From Acidobacteriota bacterium (lineage in GTDB: Bacteria; Acidobacteriota; Vicinamibacteria; Vicinamibacterales; CAVVIG01): a stretch of 64,000 nt of DNA. Location: the NCBI GenBank assembly GCA_003222395.1, contig QHWB01000032.1, forward strand, positions 62,001 through 126,000. Reading direction: 5' to 3'. Shown here one piece after another: positions 1 through 8,214 of this stretch. Both the position numbers and the translations under genes were made by a program. The notes under the pieces are model-generated. The model did no database searches. It was given only the letters and a program-made list of their open reading frames with translations, and was not told the DNA's origin. Numbering within the stretch: the first letter of the stretch is position 1; each line of letters begins with the position of its first letter.

Positions 1-1143
1 CGCCGGCATCTTCCAGTGCGTGAGCGCCGTGCGAAAGTCGGCCAGGGTGCGCGCGCGATCGATCGCGGCCGCAGCCATCTCGGCCGCCGCGCCCGGCTCG
101 AAGCCGCGCCAGCCGACCACGAACGCGAGCCCGCGCTCGCGGTCGGTCGACACGATCACGCCGCGAGGCGTCGATTCGATCTGGAACGCCAACGGGTCTG
201 CGCGTCCCTTGACGGGGATGCGATCGCCGACGACCGTGACCGGCGTCGTGCTCGTGCGCTCGACGTACACGTCCTGGGTGTCGACGTCGATCGGCATCAT
301 CGCCCACGCCACGCGATCGTTGTGGCCGTAGGCGACACCGGGGAGCCACGGCGCGGCAGCGCCGATCACGTTCCAGCCAGGTGCGACGAGATGCACGAGG
401 TATCGCGGCGAAGGCGCGTTCAGCCTCGGCGCCGCTTCGCTGAACGTCACTTCGCCGGCCGAGGCGGCTGCGCGGCCCGCGGCCCTCGTCGCCGTCGCAG
501 AAGCCGGCGGGCCGGACGATCCGATGAAAAACGGCGCGGTGCCGACGGATCGAATCGCATCGCCGACGACATCCGGCAGACCTGAGCGCTCGACTTCCTC
601 CAACGCATCGCCGCTTGCGACGAACGCGTCGGTGCGCGTCAGCAGATCCGGCGGCGCCCAGTACGCCGGCAGCCAGCCCGCGCGTACGAATTCTTCGGGC
701 GGACGCTGGCGCGCGCGCGCGACCCAGGTGTTGACGCCGCGGACGAAGGCGGCGGCGATGGCGTTCGTGGCGTTCGTATCAGGGCCGTAGCTGGCCCACT
801 CGCTCTCGGGATCGCCGCGGTACTGGATGCGCCGCGTCATCGTGTCGCGATCGATGAAGTTTCCGCCGAGCACCTCGGACAGACGGCCGAGCGCCGCGCG
901 CCGCCACAGGTCCATCTGGAACAGGCGGTCCTGCGCCTGGACGAATCCCTGCGCGAAAAACAGATCGTCCCCGGTCTCCGCGTAGATGTGCGGGATGCCC
1001 CACCGATCGCGGACGACGCGCACCGGCGCCGAGAGGCCGACGATCTCGATCACGCCCGAGATCTGCGGGACGAGTGGCGGCGGCTCAGGACTCCGGCGTC
1101 CGCAGCCGACGACACAGAGATGAGAGAGAACACAGAGAAACAT
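1..1143 (-). CDS. Penicillin acylase family lipoprotein, N-terminal part, probably inactive paralogue
   Basis: The frame stays open from an ATG at 1143 to the window edge, so only the N-terminal ~380 residues are seen. The N-terminus MFLCVLSHLCVVGC resembles a short lipoprotein signal, and the family motifs RDRWGIPHIYAETGDDLFF and VHLVAPGWNVIG follow (the latter around residues 246-257). In active relatives such as the protein at 2062-4512, a GSNNW motif (Ser nucleophile) and an NDPHR motif come just before this point. Here the region reads GSSGPPAS (residues 208-215) and then a low-complexity Ala-rich stretch, and both motifs are absent. The first ~45 bases of the gene are made of the neighbouring CTCTGTGT repeat, so the start and signal may be secondary. 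Probably a degenerate or non-catalytic paralogue. Confidence 0.75.
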   Translation of the reverse strand, partial: MFLCVLSHLCVVGCGRRSPEPPPLVPQISGVIEIVGLSAPVRVVRDRWGIPHIYAETGDDLFFAQGFVQAQDRLFQMDLWRRAALGRLSEVLGGNFIDRDTMTRRIQYRGDPESEWASYGPDTNATNAIAAAFVRGVNTWVARARQRPPEEFVRAGWLPAYWAPPDLLTRTDAFVASGDALEEVERSGLPDVVGDAIRSVGTAPFFIGSSGPPASATATRAAGRAAASAGEVTFSEAAPRLNAPSPRYLVHLVAPGWNVIGAAAPWLPGVAYGHNDRVAWAMMPIDVDTQDVYVERTSTTPVTVVGDRIPVKGRADPLAFQIESTPRGVIVSTDRERGLAFVVGWRGFEPGAAAEMAAAAIDRARTLADFRTALTHWKMPA

Positions 1144-1390
1144 GAACCACGGAGACACGGAGACGCAGAGACGCCTCGGTTCGGCGGCGGCGCGAAGCGC
1201 CGCGCGCGACCGGAGTCGGACGGAAACGCGAGCCATTGCGATCCATCCCGGCTCGCGTTTCCGTCCGATTCGGCCGCGCATGCCGGCGTGCTGCGCACGC
1301 CGGCCGCCGAACCGATCGGCGTTCACTCTCTGCGCGCCTCGCGATCTCGGCGTGTGCTCTTCTCCGTGTCTCGGTGTCTCTGTGGTTGAT
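1143..1390. repeat. Palindromic intergenic element with nested inverted repeats
   Basis: The 324-bp space 1144-1467 has no credible gene. It is dominated by nested inverted repeats. An inner stem pairs 1211-1234 with 1250-1273 (22 of 24 bases, 15-base loop), a second hairpin lies near 1283-1305 (GCCGGCGTGCTG), and outer arms of the type ACCACGGAGACACGGAG and CTCCGTGTCTCGG lie near 1144-1170 and 1350-1388. Degenerate CACTCTGTGT copies continue to about 1435. The left arm runs into the start of the upstream minus-strand gene. Confidence 0.7.
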
Positions 1391-1454
1391 GTGATCTCTG
1401 TGTCCTCAGGTCACTCTGTGTCACTCTGTGTCGCTGTCGCCGTCAGAGCGGGAT

Positions 1455-1460
1455 TACACT
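1455..1460 (+). promoter_or_regulatory. -10-like box (TACACT) 7 nt before the DinB start
   Basis: TACACT ends 7 nt before the ATG at 1468 and no Shine-Dalgarno sequence intervenes. The expected transcription start falls at or next to the start codon, which suggests a leaderless mRNA. This is inferred from spacing only. Confidence 0.4.
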
Positions 1461-1467
1461 ACCCTGC

Positions 1468-1959
1468 ATGGCGATGAAAGACGGGCTCCTCGCGGAATTC
1501 GATCATGAGATGGGCACGACGCGGAAGCTGCTCGAGCGGCTCGGCTCGACGAACCTGGCGTGGAAGCCGCACGAGCGATCGATGTCGCTCGGCGGACTGG
1601 CGACGCACCTGAGCACCATCCCGCACTGGGGCGGCACGATTCTGAACGAGCCGTCGTTCGACCTCGCGTCGGCCGGGCCGAACGTTCGGGAGAAGACGTC
1701 GCACGCCGACATTCTCGCCGCGTTCGACGCGAGCACGAAGCAGACGCGCGCGTGGCTGGACAAGAGCGACGCCGAGCTCGCGTCGCCCTGGACGCTGAAG
1801 CGCGGCGGCCAGGAGGTGTTCACGATGCCGCGCGCGGCGGCGTTCCGCTCATTCGTGCTGTATCACATCGTGCATCACCGCGGTCAGCTGAGCGTGTATC
1901 TCCGCTTGAATGGCATTCCGGTCCCAGCGATCTACGGACCGTCGGCCGACGAAGGCTGA
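1468..1959 (+). CDS. DinB superfamily protein
   Basis: The 163-aa product has the four-helix DinB layout and usual length. Putative metal ligands are His47 (GLATHL) and His133/His136/His137 in the hallmark YHIVHHRGQLSVYLR, followed by the typical ending LNGIPVPAIYGPSADE. DinB-like proteins are metal-dependent, often thiol-transferase-like enzymes. The substrate cannot be told from sequence. A second ATG at 1474 is possible, but the first fits the upstream -10 box. The gene stands alone between repeats. Confidence 0.9.
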   Translation: MAMKDGLLAEFDHEMGTTRKLLERLGSTNLAWKPHERSMSLGGLATHLSTIPHWGGTILNEPSFDLASAGPNVREKTSHADILAAFDASTKQTRAWLDKSDAELASPWTLKRGGQEVFTMPRAAAFRSFVLYHIVHHRGQLSVYLRLNGIPVPAIYGPSADEG

Positions 1960-1990
1960 AGGGCTCGACGGCGATTATTACTACGGTTAC

Positions 1991-2025
1991 GAACTATTCC
2001 AAACCGGACAAAACCTTACACGATT
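1991..2025. repeat. Dispersed 35-bp repeat, copy A
   Basis: The 35 bases match 58916-58950 at 28 positions without gaps. Conserved cores are AAACCGGA and CCTTACACGATT. Each copy sits just beyond the 3' end of a minus-strand hydrolase gene. Function unknown. Confidence 0.6.
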
Positions 2026-2061
2026 CGTGCAGGCATCTCGAAGGGCTACGGCGCGAGGGCG

Positions 2062-4512
2062 TCAGCGCGTGACAGCCTTGCCGATCGAGAAATGTGGGGC
2101 GCCACGCGAATAAGAAGTCGCGCCAGGCGTCGGCGTCAGCGTCGTTTTCTGCTCCGTGACCGCCTCCACCTTCGCGCGCGTGTACAAGATCGGGAAGTAC
2201 CCGCCGCGCGCCCAGATCTCGCTCAGATCCCGATAGTGCGGGCTGTCCGGGTCGCCGGACTGACCGGGGTTGTTCAACCCGAGCGAGCTGTCCCAGTTCT
2301 CGGTGTCGGCGATGATCTTCAGCGAGCCGCCGGAGGTCTGATTGTCTGCGTTGCCCGTCGCGCTGACGGTGTAGCTGTCTCCGCCGCGCGGGAACGGTCC
2401 GACGTCTAGCCTTCCAGCGACGTCGCGCGTCGCGATATCTGCGAGCGGGTGGCGAATCGTGGCGTGATGGTAGGCATTCTGTCCCCATCGCCACGCGTTC
2501 ACGTCCGGTCCGAGCTTCTTGGTCAACTCCGCGATCGCTTCGGTCAGGCTGCGCAGCAGGAGCTCGTCGCGCCCCTTCGCGGGATCCGGTCCGAATCGTC
2601 CATCCGGCGCGTCGAGCCAGTCGATGACGCGCTTCATGCTCGGCTGGCCGATGAACGACTGCGCGTCCTTCGGGACCATCAGGCTGCGGATGTTCTCCGT
2701 GAGGCGGCGCTGGAACATCTCGTAGATGCCGGCGGCGATCGAATCAGCGTCGACGCTGTAATCCCACGCGAGGAGCAACTCACGTGCCTTCTCCGGTGTC
2801 GGAGTCGGGGTCGGAGTCGAAGCCAGACCGCGAAGCAGCGGCACGATGCTGCGGGCCGGCAGCGACACGTTGTCGTTCTGCAGCCGCATCATGTCGGCGA
2901 CGGTGTGCAGACGTCCGGAACCGAGCACCTCGCTGATCCGCGACACGCGAAATGGATCGGCCCCGGTGTAGTGCAGCGCTTCCTTGTACTGGAAGTCCGG
3001 CGGGAACAGATAGTTGTTCGCCGTCGCGAAATAGCCCTTCGGCGGATTCAGCACGTGCGGCAGCGCGTTGATCGGCAGGTACCCGTTCCACTCGTAGCGT
3101 CCGTCGCCGGGCACCGGCACGAGGCCCGACCAGTTCGGCCGCAGCGGCGTGATGGCGACCGCCTGATAGCCGATGTTGCCGCTGCGATCGGCCCATACCA
3201 TGTTCTCCGACGGAATTCGGCTGAACGTGCACGCCTGCACGAACTCGTCCCAGCTCTTCGCCTGGTCCATGCGCAGGCTCGCGAGGTACGGCGCCGATCC
3301 GATTTCCATCCACGCCGCGCGCAGCGCGTAGGCCTTGTGACGGGCCGGGTCCTCTGACAGCACCGGACCGTGGCGCGTGTATTTCAACTCGACCGCGACC
3401 GGCGCCTCGCCCTTCACCGGAATCGTGTCCTTGACGACGCGCATGTCTTCCCAGGCGTCGTGATATTTGTATTGATTCGGATTCGCCGGATTCGTCTCGT
3501 ATACGTAGAGATCTTCGGTGTCCGATCCGAAGATCGTCAGACCCCATGCGCCGTACTCGTTGTGGCCGATCGACACGCCGGGCAGGACCGGCTCGCCGCC
3601 GCCGATCACGTTCCATCCCGGCGCGACAAGGTGAACCCAGTACCGCAGCGACGGCACGCTCTGCGTCCGGTGCGGATCGTTCATCATCATCGGGAACCCG
3701 CTCTGCGTCAGCCGCCCGCTGACGACCCAGTTGTTGCTGCCGACGTCTTCCTGCCGCTCACTTCCACCCCGGCTCAGCTCGGGCGCCGTCGGCTCCTCGG
3801 GCGCCGACCCGGCTCCAAACTGCAGCGGCCGGCGGAACGCGTTGTACAGCTCGAGGATCGAACTGTTCACGAGCGAGAGATCGATCGCGGCATCGGGCGT
3901 GATGTTCGGATCGCCGCCCTGAAAGTAATAGATGTCCTTCACTTTCTCCGCGCCGAGCACGCGCACCGCCTGCGCCATGTTGACTTCCTGACCGATGTTC
4001 GCGAGCAGCGCGTTGTGGCGCGAGATGACGACGTCCGGCGTCCACGGCTTCGGCGTGAGGCCGAGCAGCTTGAATTCAACGGGCAGCGACGAGGGATTCC
4101 GATTCGCTTCGGCGATGTACGCGTTCACGCCGCGGACGTACGACGTGATGATGGCCTCGCCGTGCGGGTGGTACCAGTTCAACTCGGATTTCAGATCGCC
4201 GCGGAAGGCGTGGAGCCGTGCGCCGATGTCGCGCTTCAGCTCCCTGCGGCCGAGGATCTCGGCCACGGTGCCGGTCGCCTGACGGCGCCACAGCTCGAAC
4301 TGAAACAGTCGATCGCGCGCCGCGGCGTATCCCTGCGCGAAGAACAGGTCGTTCTCGTTCTTCGCGTAGATGTGATTGATGCCCCAGCGGTCGCGCAGCA
4401 GTTCGACGGGCTCGCTCAGACCGTTGATCCGCAGGGTAGTGTCCGCCGGCGCGGCGCCGGACGCGGCGGACGCGGCTGTCACGAACAGGGCGAAGAAAAT
4501 GGCTCGGCGCAT
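2062..4512 (-). CDS. Penicillin acylase family protein (secreted N-terminal nucleophile amidohydrolase)
   Basis: The 816-aa precursor begins MRRAIFFALFVTAASAASG, a clear signal peptide that sets the start at 4512; the frame extends further upstream but without a better start. Family motifs appear in order: DRWGINHIYAKNENDLFFAQG, a spacer region, then GSNNWVVSG with Ser259 as predicted autoprocessing site and nucleophile, NDPHR, VHLVAPGWNVIGGG and GHNEYGAWGLT. The length fits an alpha-spacer-beta precursor cleaved before Ser259. It would act on an amide or N-acyl substrate in the periplasm. Activity on beta-lactams or acyl-homoserine lactones cannot be told. It is divergent from the gene at 4553, 40 bp away. 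Confidence 0.9.
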   Translation of the reverse strand: MRRAIFFALFVTAASAASGAAPADTTLRINGLSEPVELLRDRWGINHIYAKNENDLFFAQGYAAARDRLFQFELWRRQATGTVAEILGRRELKRDIGARLHAFRGDLKSELNWYHPHGEAIITSYVRGVNAYIAEANRNPSSLPVEFKLLGLTPKPWTPDVVISRHNALLANIGQEVNMAQAVRVLGAEKVKDIYYFQGGDPNITPDAAIDLSLVNSSILELYNAFRRPLQFGAGSAPEEPTAPELSRGGSERQEDVGSNNWVVSGRLTQSGFPMMMNDPHRTQSVPSLRYWVHLVAPGWNVIGGGEPVLPGVSIGHNEYGAWGLTIFGSDTEDLYVYETNPANPNQYKYHDAWEDMRVVKDTIPVKGEAPVAVELKYTRHGPVLSEDPARHKAYALRAAWMEIGSAPYLASLRMDQAKSWDEFVQACTFSRIPSENMVWADRSGNIGYQAVAITPLRPNWSGLVPVPGDGRYEWNGYLPINALPHVLNPPKGYFATANNYLFPPDFQYKEALHYTGADPFRVSRISEVLGSGRLHTVADMMRLQNDNVSLPARSIVPLLRGLASTPTPTPTPEKARELLLAWDYSVDADSIAAGIYEMFQRRLTENIRSLMVPKDAQSFIGQPSMKRVIDWLDAPDGRFGPDPAKGRDELLLRSLTEAIAELTKKLGPDVNAWRWGQNAYHHATIRHPLADIATRDVAGRLDVGPFPRGGDSYTVSATGNADNQTSGGSLKIIADTENWDSSLGLNNPGQSGDPDSPHYRDLSEIWARGGYFPILYTRAKVEAVTEQKTTLTPTPGATSYSRGAPHFSIGKAVTR

Positions 4513-4519
4513 GGGCCGG

Positions 4520-4542
4520 ATGCTAGCACACGGCCTTATAAT
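4520..4542. promoter_or_regulatory. Divergent -10 boxes for the genes at 4512 (-) and 4553 (+)
   Basis: Plus strand: TATAAT at 4537-4542, 10 nt before the ATG at 4553. Minus strand: TAGCAT (4525-4520), 7 nt before the ATG at 4512. No Shine-Dalgarno sequence precedes either start. Both would give leaderless or nearly leaderless transcripts from a 40-bp gap. Confidence 0.5.
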
Positions 4543-4552
4543 GCGGGCTCCC

Positions 4553-5692
4553 ATGAAACTGAACGGCACCTGGCCGCTCGCGGCCGCCGTCGTCCTGTGC
4601 GCGGCGACGGCATCGCTGGTTGCGCAGAACCCGACGCCGGCGCCGAAGAAGAACCCGTTGCTGAAGCTCGTCGAGCCATGGCCGGAGCCGGCCGTGCTCG
4701 AAGCGCGCCGCACCGAAGCGGTTCGCCGGCCGCTGTTCCAGCAGACCGAGCCGCTGTCGTTCACGCTCGCGGCCGATTTCAAGCTTATTAACAAGGATAG
4801 GAATCCTGAGAGCGCCGCGCGGTATCCGGGGGTGATCACGCTGACCGATCCGCGCGGGCGCGAACGGACGCTGCACGTGCGCCTGAGCCCGCGCGGTCAC
4901 CTGCGGCGCATGGCGCGGACGTGCGGCTTCGTGCCGCTGCGCCTCGAGTTCGTCGCGGAGGAAACCGCCGGCACGCCGTTCGAGGGACAGACGAACCTGA
5001 AGCTCGGAACGCATTGCCAGGACGACAAGGCGTTCGATCAGTATGTGCTGCGCGAGCAGCTCGCCTATGCGCTGCTGAATTTCGTCACGCCGCAATCGTT
5101 CCGCGCCCGCCTCGCGCGCGCGACCTACGTCGACGCGAAGAACGGCAAGACCGTCGCAGCGCGCTACGCCATCTTCATCGAGCACGAGAACGACGTCGCC
5201 CGCCGTCTCGGCGGCCGCATCGTCGAATTGCCGCGGCTCACGTTCAAGGACGTCGACGCGGCGGCGCTGAACAACATGATGTTGTTCAACTACATGATCG
5301 GTAACACCGATTTCTCGTTGTATACGCTCCACAACGTCCGCGTCGTGCAGGATCGCGAGCGAACACTGTTCACCGTGCCGTACGATTTCGATCTGTCCGG
5401 CTTCGTGAGGCCGCCGTACGCCATCCCCGATCGCCGCCTCGGCATCCGTACCGTTCAGGACCGGCTCTATCGCGGTCCCTGCCAGAGCGCCGAAGAGCTC
5501 GATAAGGTCGCCGCGGCGTTCCGCGCGAAACGGACGGAGATGGTCGCCGCCATCGATACCGCGAAGGACATGGATGCAGCGGGGCAATCGGCGGCGAAGG
5601 ATTATCTGGAGAGCTTCTTCCGGGCGATCGCTCAACCGAGCGCGATCAAGCGATCGCTCGTGGACGGATGCAAACCGAACCCGACGATGTAG
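4553..5692 (+). CDS. Secreted protein with CotH/HipA-like atypical kinase features
   Basis: The 379-aa protein has a signal peptide (MKLNGTWPLAAAVVLCAATA, cleavage after SLVAQ). It then carries NLKLGTHC, YVLREQLAYALLN, and late motifs NYMIGNTDFSLYTLHNVRVV and PYDFDLSGFV. The N-D...N...DFD spacing resembles the catalytic and metal-binding residues of atypical kinases of the CotH/HipA type, but the match is by eye and weak. The ATG at 4553 is chosen because of the signal peptide and the TATAAT box; an upstream in-frame extension would overlap the divergent gene. Its TAG stop is the first triplet of a palindromic repeat. Confidence 0.7.
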   Translation: MKLNGTWPLAAAVVLCAATASLVAQNPTPAPKKNPLLKLVEPWPEPAVLEARRTEAVRRPLFQQTEPLSFTLAADFKLINKDRNPESAARYPGVITLTDPRGRERTLHVRLSPRGHLRRMARTCGFVPLRLEFVAEETAGTPFEGQTNLKLGTHCQDDKAFDQYVLREQLAYALLNFVTPQSFRARLARATYVDAKNGKTVAARYAIFIEHENDVARRLGGRIVELPRLTFKDVDAAALNNMMLFNYMIGNTDFSLYTLHNVRVVQDRERTLFTVPYDFDLSGFVRPPYAIPDRRLGIRTVQDRLYRGPCQSAEELDKVAAAFRAKRTEMVAAIDTAKDMDAAGQSAAKDYLESFFRAIAQPSAIKRSLVDGCKPNPTM

Positions 5693-5760
5693 CGCGAGGC
5701 TTTTAGCCGAGCGCTACGCTCGTTGCCGAGCGTTACGCTCGCCTGAAAGGCTCGCGCTAC
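5689..5760. repeat. Palindromic element supplying both stop codons of a convergent gene pair
   Basis: Arms 5689-5713 (GTAGCGCGAGGCTTTTAGCC) and 5736-5760 are inverted copies, with two tandem GAGCG(C/T)TACGCTC units between them. The ends carry TAG in both orientations: 5690-5692 stops the plus-strand gene and 5759-5757 stops the minus-strand gene. A related larger element lies at 37684-37816. It may also act as a bidirectional transcription stop. Confidence 0.75.
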
Positions 5761-6965
5761 CTTTCCTGCGTCGCCGCCGGCCGATCGATGACGGTGCCGT
5801 AAAACCCGATCATCATCTCTTCCCACGTCTGATCGCCCCACCGCACGTCCTTCGACGGATCCGGATTGAACCTGTTGTTCGCCGAGTTGTCGTAGTGCGC
5901 GATGACCTCGAGCTCCGTGCCCGCCGGCAGCAGCTTCGGCTTCGCCAGCTCGTACGTGATCTGCCAGCTGAAGTCGTACTTCGGCACCGACAGCAGCGTC
6001 TCGGTCGTGCCGTCGGCATAGTGCGCGATGTAGATCATGTCCTTGCCGCGCACGTGCATGTGCGGCGTCAGCGTCGTGACCAGCGTATCCTTCACGATCT
6101 TCTGCGTCGCGCGCACCTCGGCGTTGCCGTCGTACGCCGGAATCACGAACCGCGGGTTGGCGACGAGGCCGCCCGCCACGAGCTTCGTCGGCGGCTGCTT
6201 CGCGAAGATGATGCCGACCGTCGTGCGATCGGTCGCCGCCTCGCCGTTGGTCGTGTAGTGTATCTGCAGGACGATGTCCTGGTTGCCGCGCAGCAGCCGG
6301 GCCGCGCCCGGTTCGAACACGACGCCCGGCTTGTTGGGCGTGACGCCGCCGATGTTGGTCGGCCCGAGCGCGCCGCCCGGACGAATCGCCTCGCCCGCCG
6401 GCTGCGTGTACGCGATGACGTGGTGCACGTGCGAGCGCGCCCCGGGTTTGATCTCGATCGCCTGAATCCACCTGTCTTCGGTCAGGGCCGTCGGCACCTT
6501 GAAGTACCTGTATGGAATCGTCCCTGACTCGGGAATCTGGAATTCCTCTTCCATCGTGGCGACGAGATCGGGCTGCCCGATCGTCCAGCCGTCGACGAAC
6601 TGCGGGCGTGCGGGCAAATCGGCGTCGTCGCCCTTCGGCGCGCCGTTGTCGGCCCACGCGACGACGGTGTCGATTTCCTGCTGCGTGAGACGGGGATCGT
6701 TCTTGAACGTGCCAAAGGCCGGGTCGGCGCCCCACGGCGGCATCTGCCGCGCGGCCACCTTCTGTTTGATCGACCGCGCGTAGGGCCGCGCGTCCTCGTA
6801 CGTCATCAGCGACATCGGCGCGAACATCGTCGGGCGGTGACACTCCGCGCAGTGTTTGTACAGGATCGGCGCGACGTCCCTGGCGAACGTCACCGGGGAG
6901 TCGGCGCCGGCCCACGCGCGGCCAGGAAACGCGGCGACGGCGGCGAGCAAGAGGACGATTCTCAT
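5757..6965 (-). CDS. Cytochrome c-like plus PHM-type copper monooxygenase-like secreted protein
   Basis: The 402-aa protein has a signal peptide (MRIVLLLAAVAAFPGRAWA). A c-type haem site Cys39-Ala-Glu-Cys42-His43 follows within a short domain ending in MPPWGADP, typical of acidobacterial and planctomycetal cytochrome-like modules. The C-terminal two thirds resemble peptidylglycine alpha-hydroxylating monooxygenase: HVHHVIAY for one copper site, IHYTTNG, and TPHMHVRGKDM for the second. Such fusions suggest a periplasmic redox oxygenase fed by a built-in haem; the substrate is unknown. The ATG at 6965 is set by the signal peptide, and GTGAGGC upstream is a weak ribosome site. Confidence 0.85.
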   Translation of the reverse strand: MRIVLLLAAVAAFPGRAWAGADSPVTFARDVAPILYKHCAECHRPTMFAPMSLMTYEDARPYARSIKQKVAARQMPPWGADPAFGTFKNDPRLTQQEIDTVVAWADNGAPKGDDADLPARPQFVDGWTIGQPDLVATMEEEFQIPESGTIPYRYFKVPTALTEDRWIQAIEIKPGARSHVHHVIAYTQPAGEAIRPGGALGPTNIGGVTPNKPGVVFEPGAARLLRGNQDIVLQIHYTTNGEAATDRTTVGIIFAKQPPTKLVAGGLVANPRFVIPAYDGNAEVRATQKIVKDTLVTTLTPHMHVRGKDMIYIAHYADGTTETLLSVPKYDFSWQITYELAKPKLLPAGTELEVIAHYDNSANNRFNPDPSKDVRWGDQTWEEMMIGFYGTVIDRPAATQER

Positions 6966-7007
6966 GTGCCTCACGGCTGACTCCCTGTTGTCAACGCTGG
7001 GAGCTTC

Positions 7008-7015
7008 AGTATAAC
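7008..7015. promoter_or_regulatory. Overlapping divergent -10 boxes (AGTATAAC)
   Basis: Minus strand reads TATACT (7013-7008) toward the gene at 6965. Plus strand reads TATAAC (7010-7015) toward the ATG at 7029. The two hexamers overlap by four bases, like the pairs at 23543 and 50975. Confidence 0.4.
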
Positions 7016-7028
7016 CGGTCCAGTTGAC

Positions 7029-8150
7029 ATGGCCCGATCCGGCAGCCCACACTCAGTAGTCACGCCCGCACAATCCCGGCAACGCATGTACGGTCCCGTC
7101 GAGCTGAACCTGGAACTGACGCCGCGCGCGCGCGTCGACGTCATCGACGTCCACCACCGCGCCGGCGAGCGCGCCGCGTGTCTGTCGGCGTTCCCGAAGG
7201 CGCTGTACTGCTCGTTCCACACCACCGCGGGATACCTCGAACCGGGGCTTGCCGCGCGGCTCACCCGATCCGACGTGCGGATCAAGCCGTACCTCCAGAT
7301 CTTCAGGACGCTGTTCCCCGAAGCGGCGGGCTACCGCCACGACGAGATGCACCTGCGCGGCGACCTCACCGATGACGAACGACGCGTCGAGCCGCACAAC
7401 GCCGACGCGCACCTCGCGTTCATCGCCGCCGGCCTGCAGTCGTGCGTCAAGTACACGAACCGGCCGCAGGCGCCGGTGTACTTCATCGACCTCGACGGCG
7501 TGGTCGGGAAAGCGCCGCGGCGCCGAACGACGAGCATCCTCGCGTTCAACACCGAGGAGGTCGCGTTCCGCCGGCGCGCGTACGTGCCGGTGTCGTCGCA
7601 TGCGCTCGAATCGGTGAGCCTGAAGCAGCCGGCGTTTGGTCTGTACGACGAGCTCCGCGAACAGATTGCGCGCGAAGGCATCACCAAGGGGCGGGTCCAC
7701 ATCGCGCTGGCGCCGGGCGAACACGAAGTCGGCCTGACGGTCAACGAGTACGAGACGCTGTTGATGCGCCACGATCTCGCCGACGCGCTGCGCGATCCGT
7801 TTCGGTTCGTGGCCGAAGAAGGGCGCCACCTGCTCGCCGAACCGCGGGCGATCGCGCGCAAGACGCTCGATCATTCGAAGTACGACCTCGTGCGCGTCTT
7901 CAACAGGACGTTCGACGCGCTCGACTTGAAGGAGTCGCTGATCGAGAAGCTGCTCGCGCGGCTGATTGCCATTCCGGCGCGGCGGTTTCTCAGGATGAAG
8001 CGGTCGGTCAGCCTCCTGATTTCCGATCGGGAGACGCCGGGCCGCGGCGTCATCGCGGAGGGGCGCTATCAGTGCCCGATTCTCGTCCAGTGGCAGAAGG
8101 CGGAGCGTCAGCAGCGGGCTCTGGATGTCACGGTCACCCGTCTTTGCTGA
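7029..8150 (+). CDS. YjbQ/UPF0047-like protein with long C-terminal extension
   Basis: The N-terminal half has YjbQ-family signs: SFHTTAGYLEPGLAARL, YRHDEMHLRGD, NADAHLAFIAAGLQS, then YFIDLDG and TEEVAFRRRAYVPV. Ordinary YjbQ proteins are about 130-140 aa; this one is 373 aa, and the extra ~180 residues (GLYDELREQIAREGIT onward) match nothing I recognise. YjbQ members can show thiamine-phosphate synthase-like activity. The true role here is unknown. The start is uncertain: ATG 7029 lies 13 nt after a -10 box, and ATG 7086 (MYGPVELNLEL) is the alternative. Confidence 0.75.
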   Translation: MARSGSPHSVVTPAQSRQRMYGPVELNLELTPRARVDVIDVHHRAGERAACLSAFPKALYCSFHTTAGYLEPGLAARLTRSDVRIKPYLQIFRTLFPEAAGYRHDEMHLRGDLTDDERRVEPHNADAHLAFIAAGLQSCVKYTNRPQAPVYFIDLDGVVGKAPRRRTTSILAFNTEEVAFRRRAYVPVSSHALESVSLKQPAFGLYDELREQIAREGITKGRVHIALAPGEHEVGLTVNEYETLLMRHDLADALRDPFRFVAEEGRHLLAEPRAIARKTLDHSKYDLVRVFNRTFDALDLKESLIEKLLARLIAIPARRFLRMKRSVSLLISDRETPGRGVIAEGRYQCPILVQWQKAERQQRALDVTVTRLC

Positions 8151-8162
8151 AGCCCCGACCAT

Positions 8163-8206
8163 CGAACCACGAAACGCACGACAGCACGAAAACTCACGAA
8201 AGAGAA
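8163..8206. repeat. Degenerate CACGAAA repeat
   Basis: Imperfect tandem copies of CACGAAA/GCACGAC fill the gap between the convergent genes ending at 8150 and 8215. No coding signal is present. Confidence 0.55.
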
Positions 8207-8214
8207 CAAATCGA

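Noticed and set aside
5574-6527. Plus-strand frame of about 317 codons
   Set aside because: Arg-rich shadow of the monooxygenase gene on the minus strand, which has haem and copper motifs.
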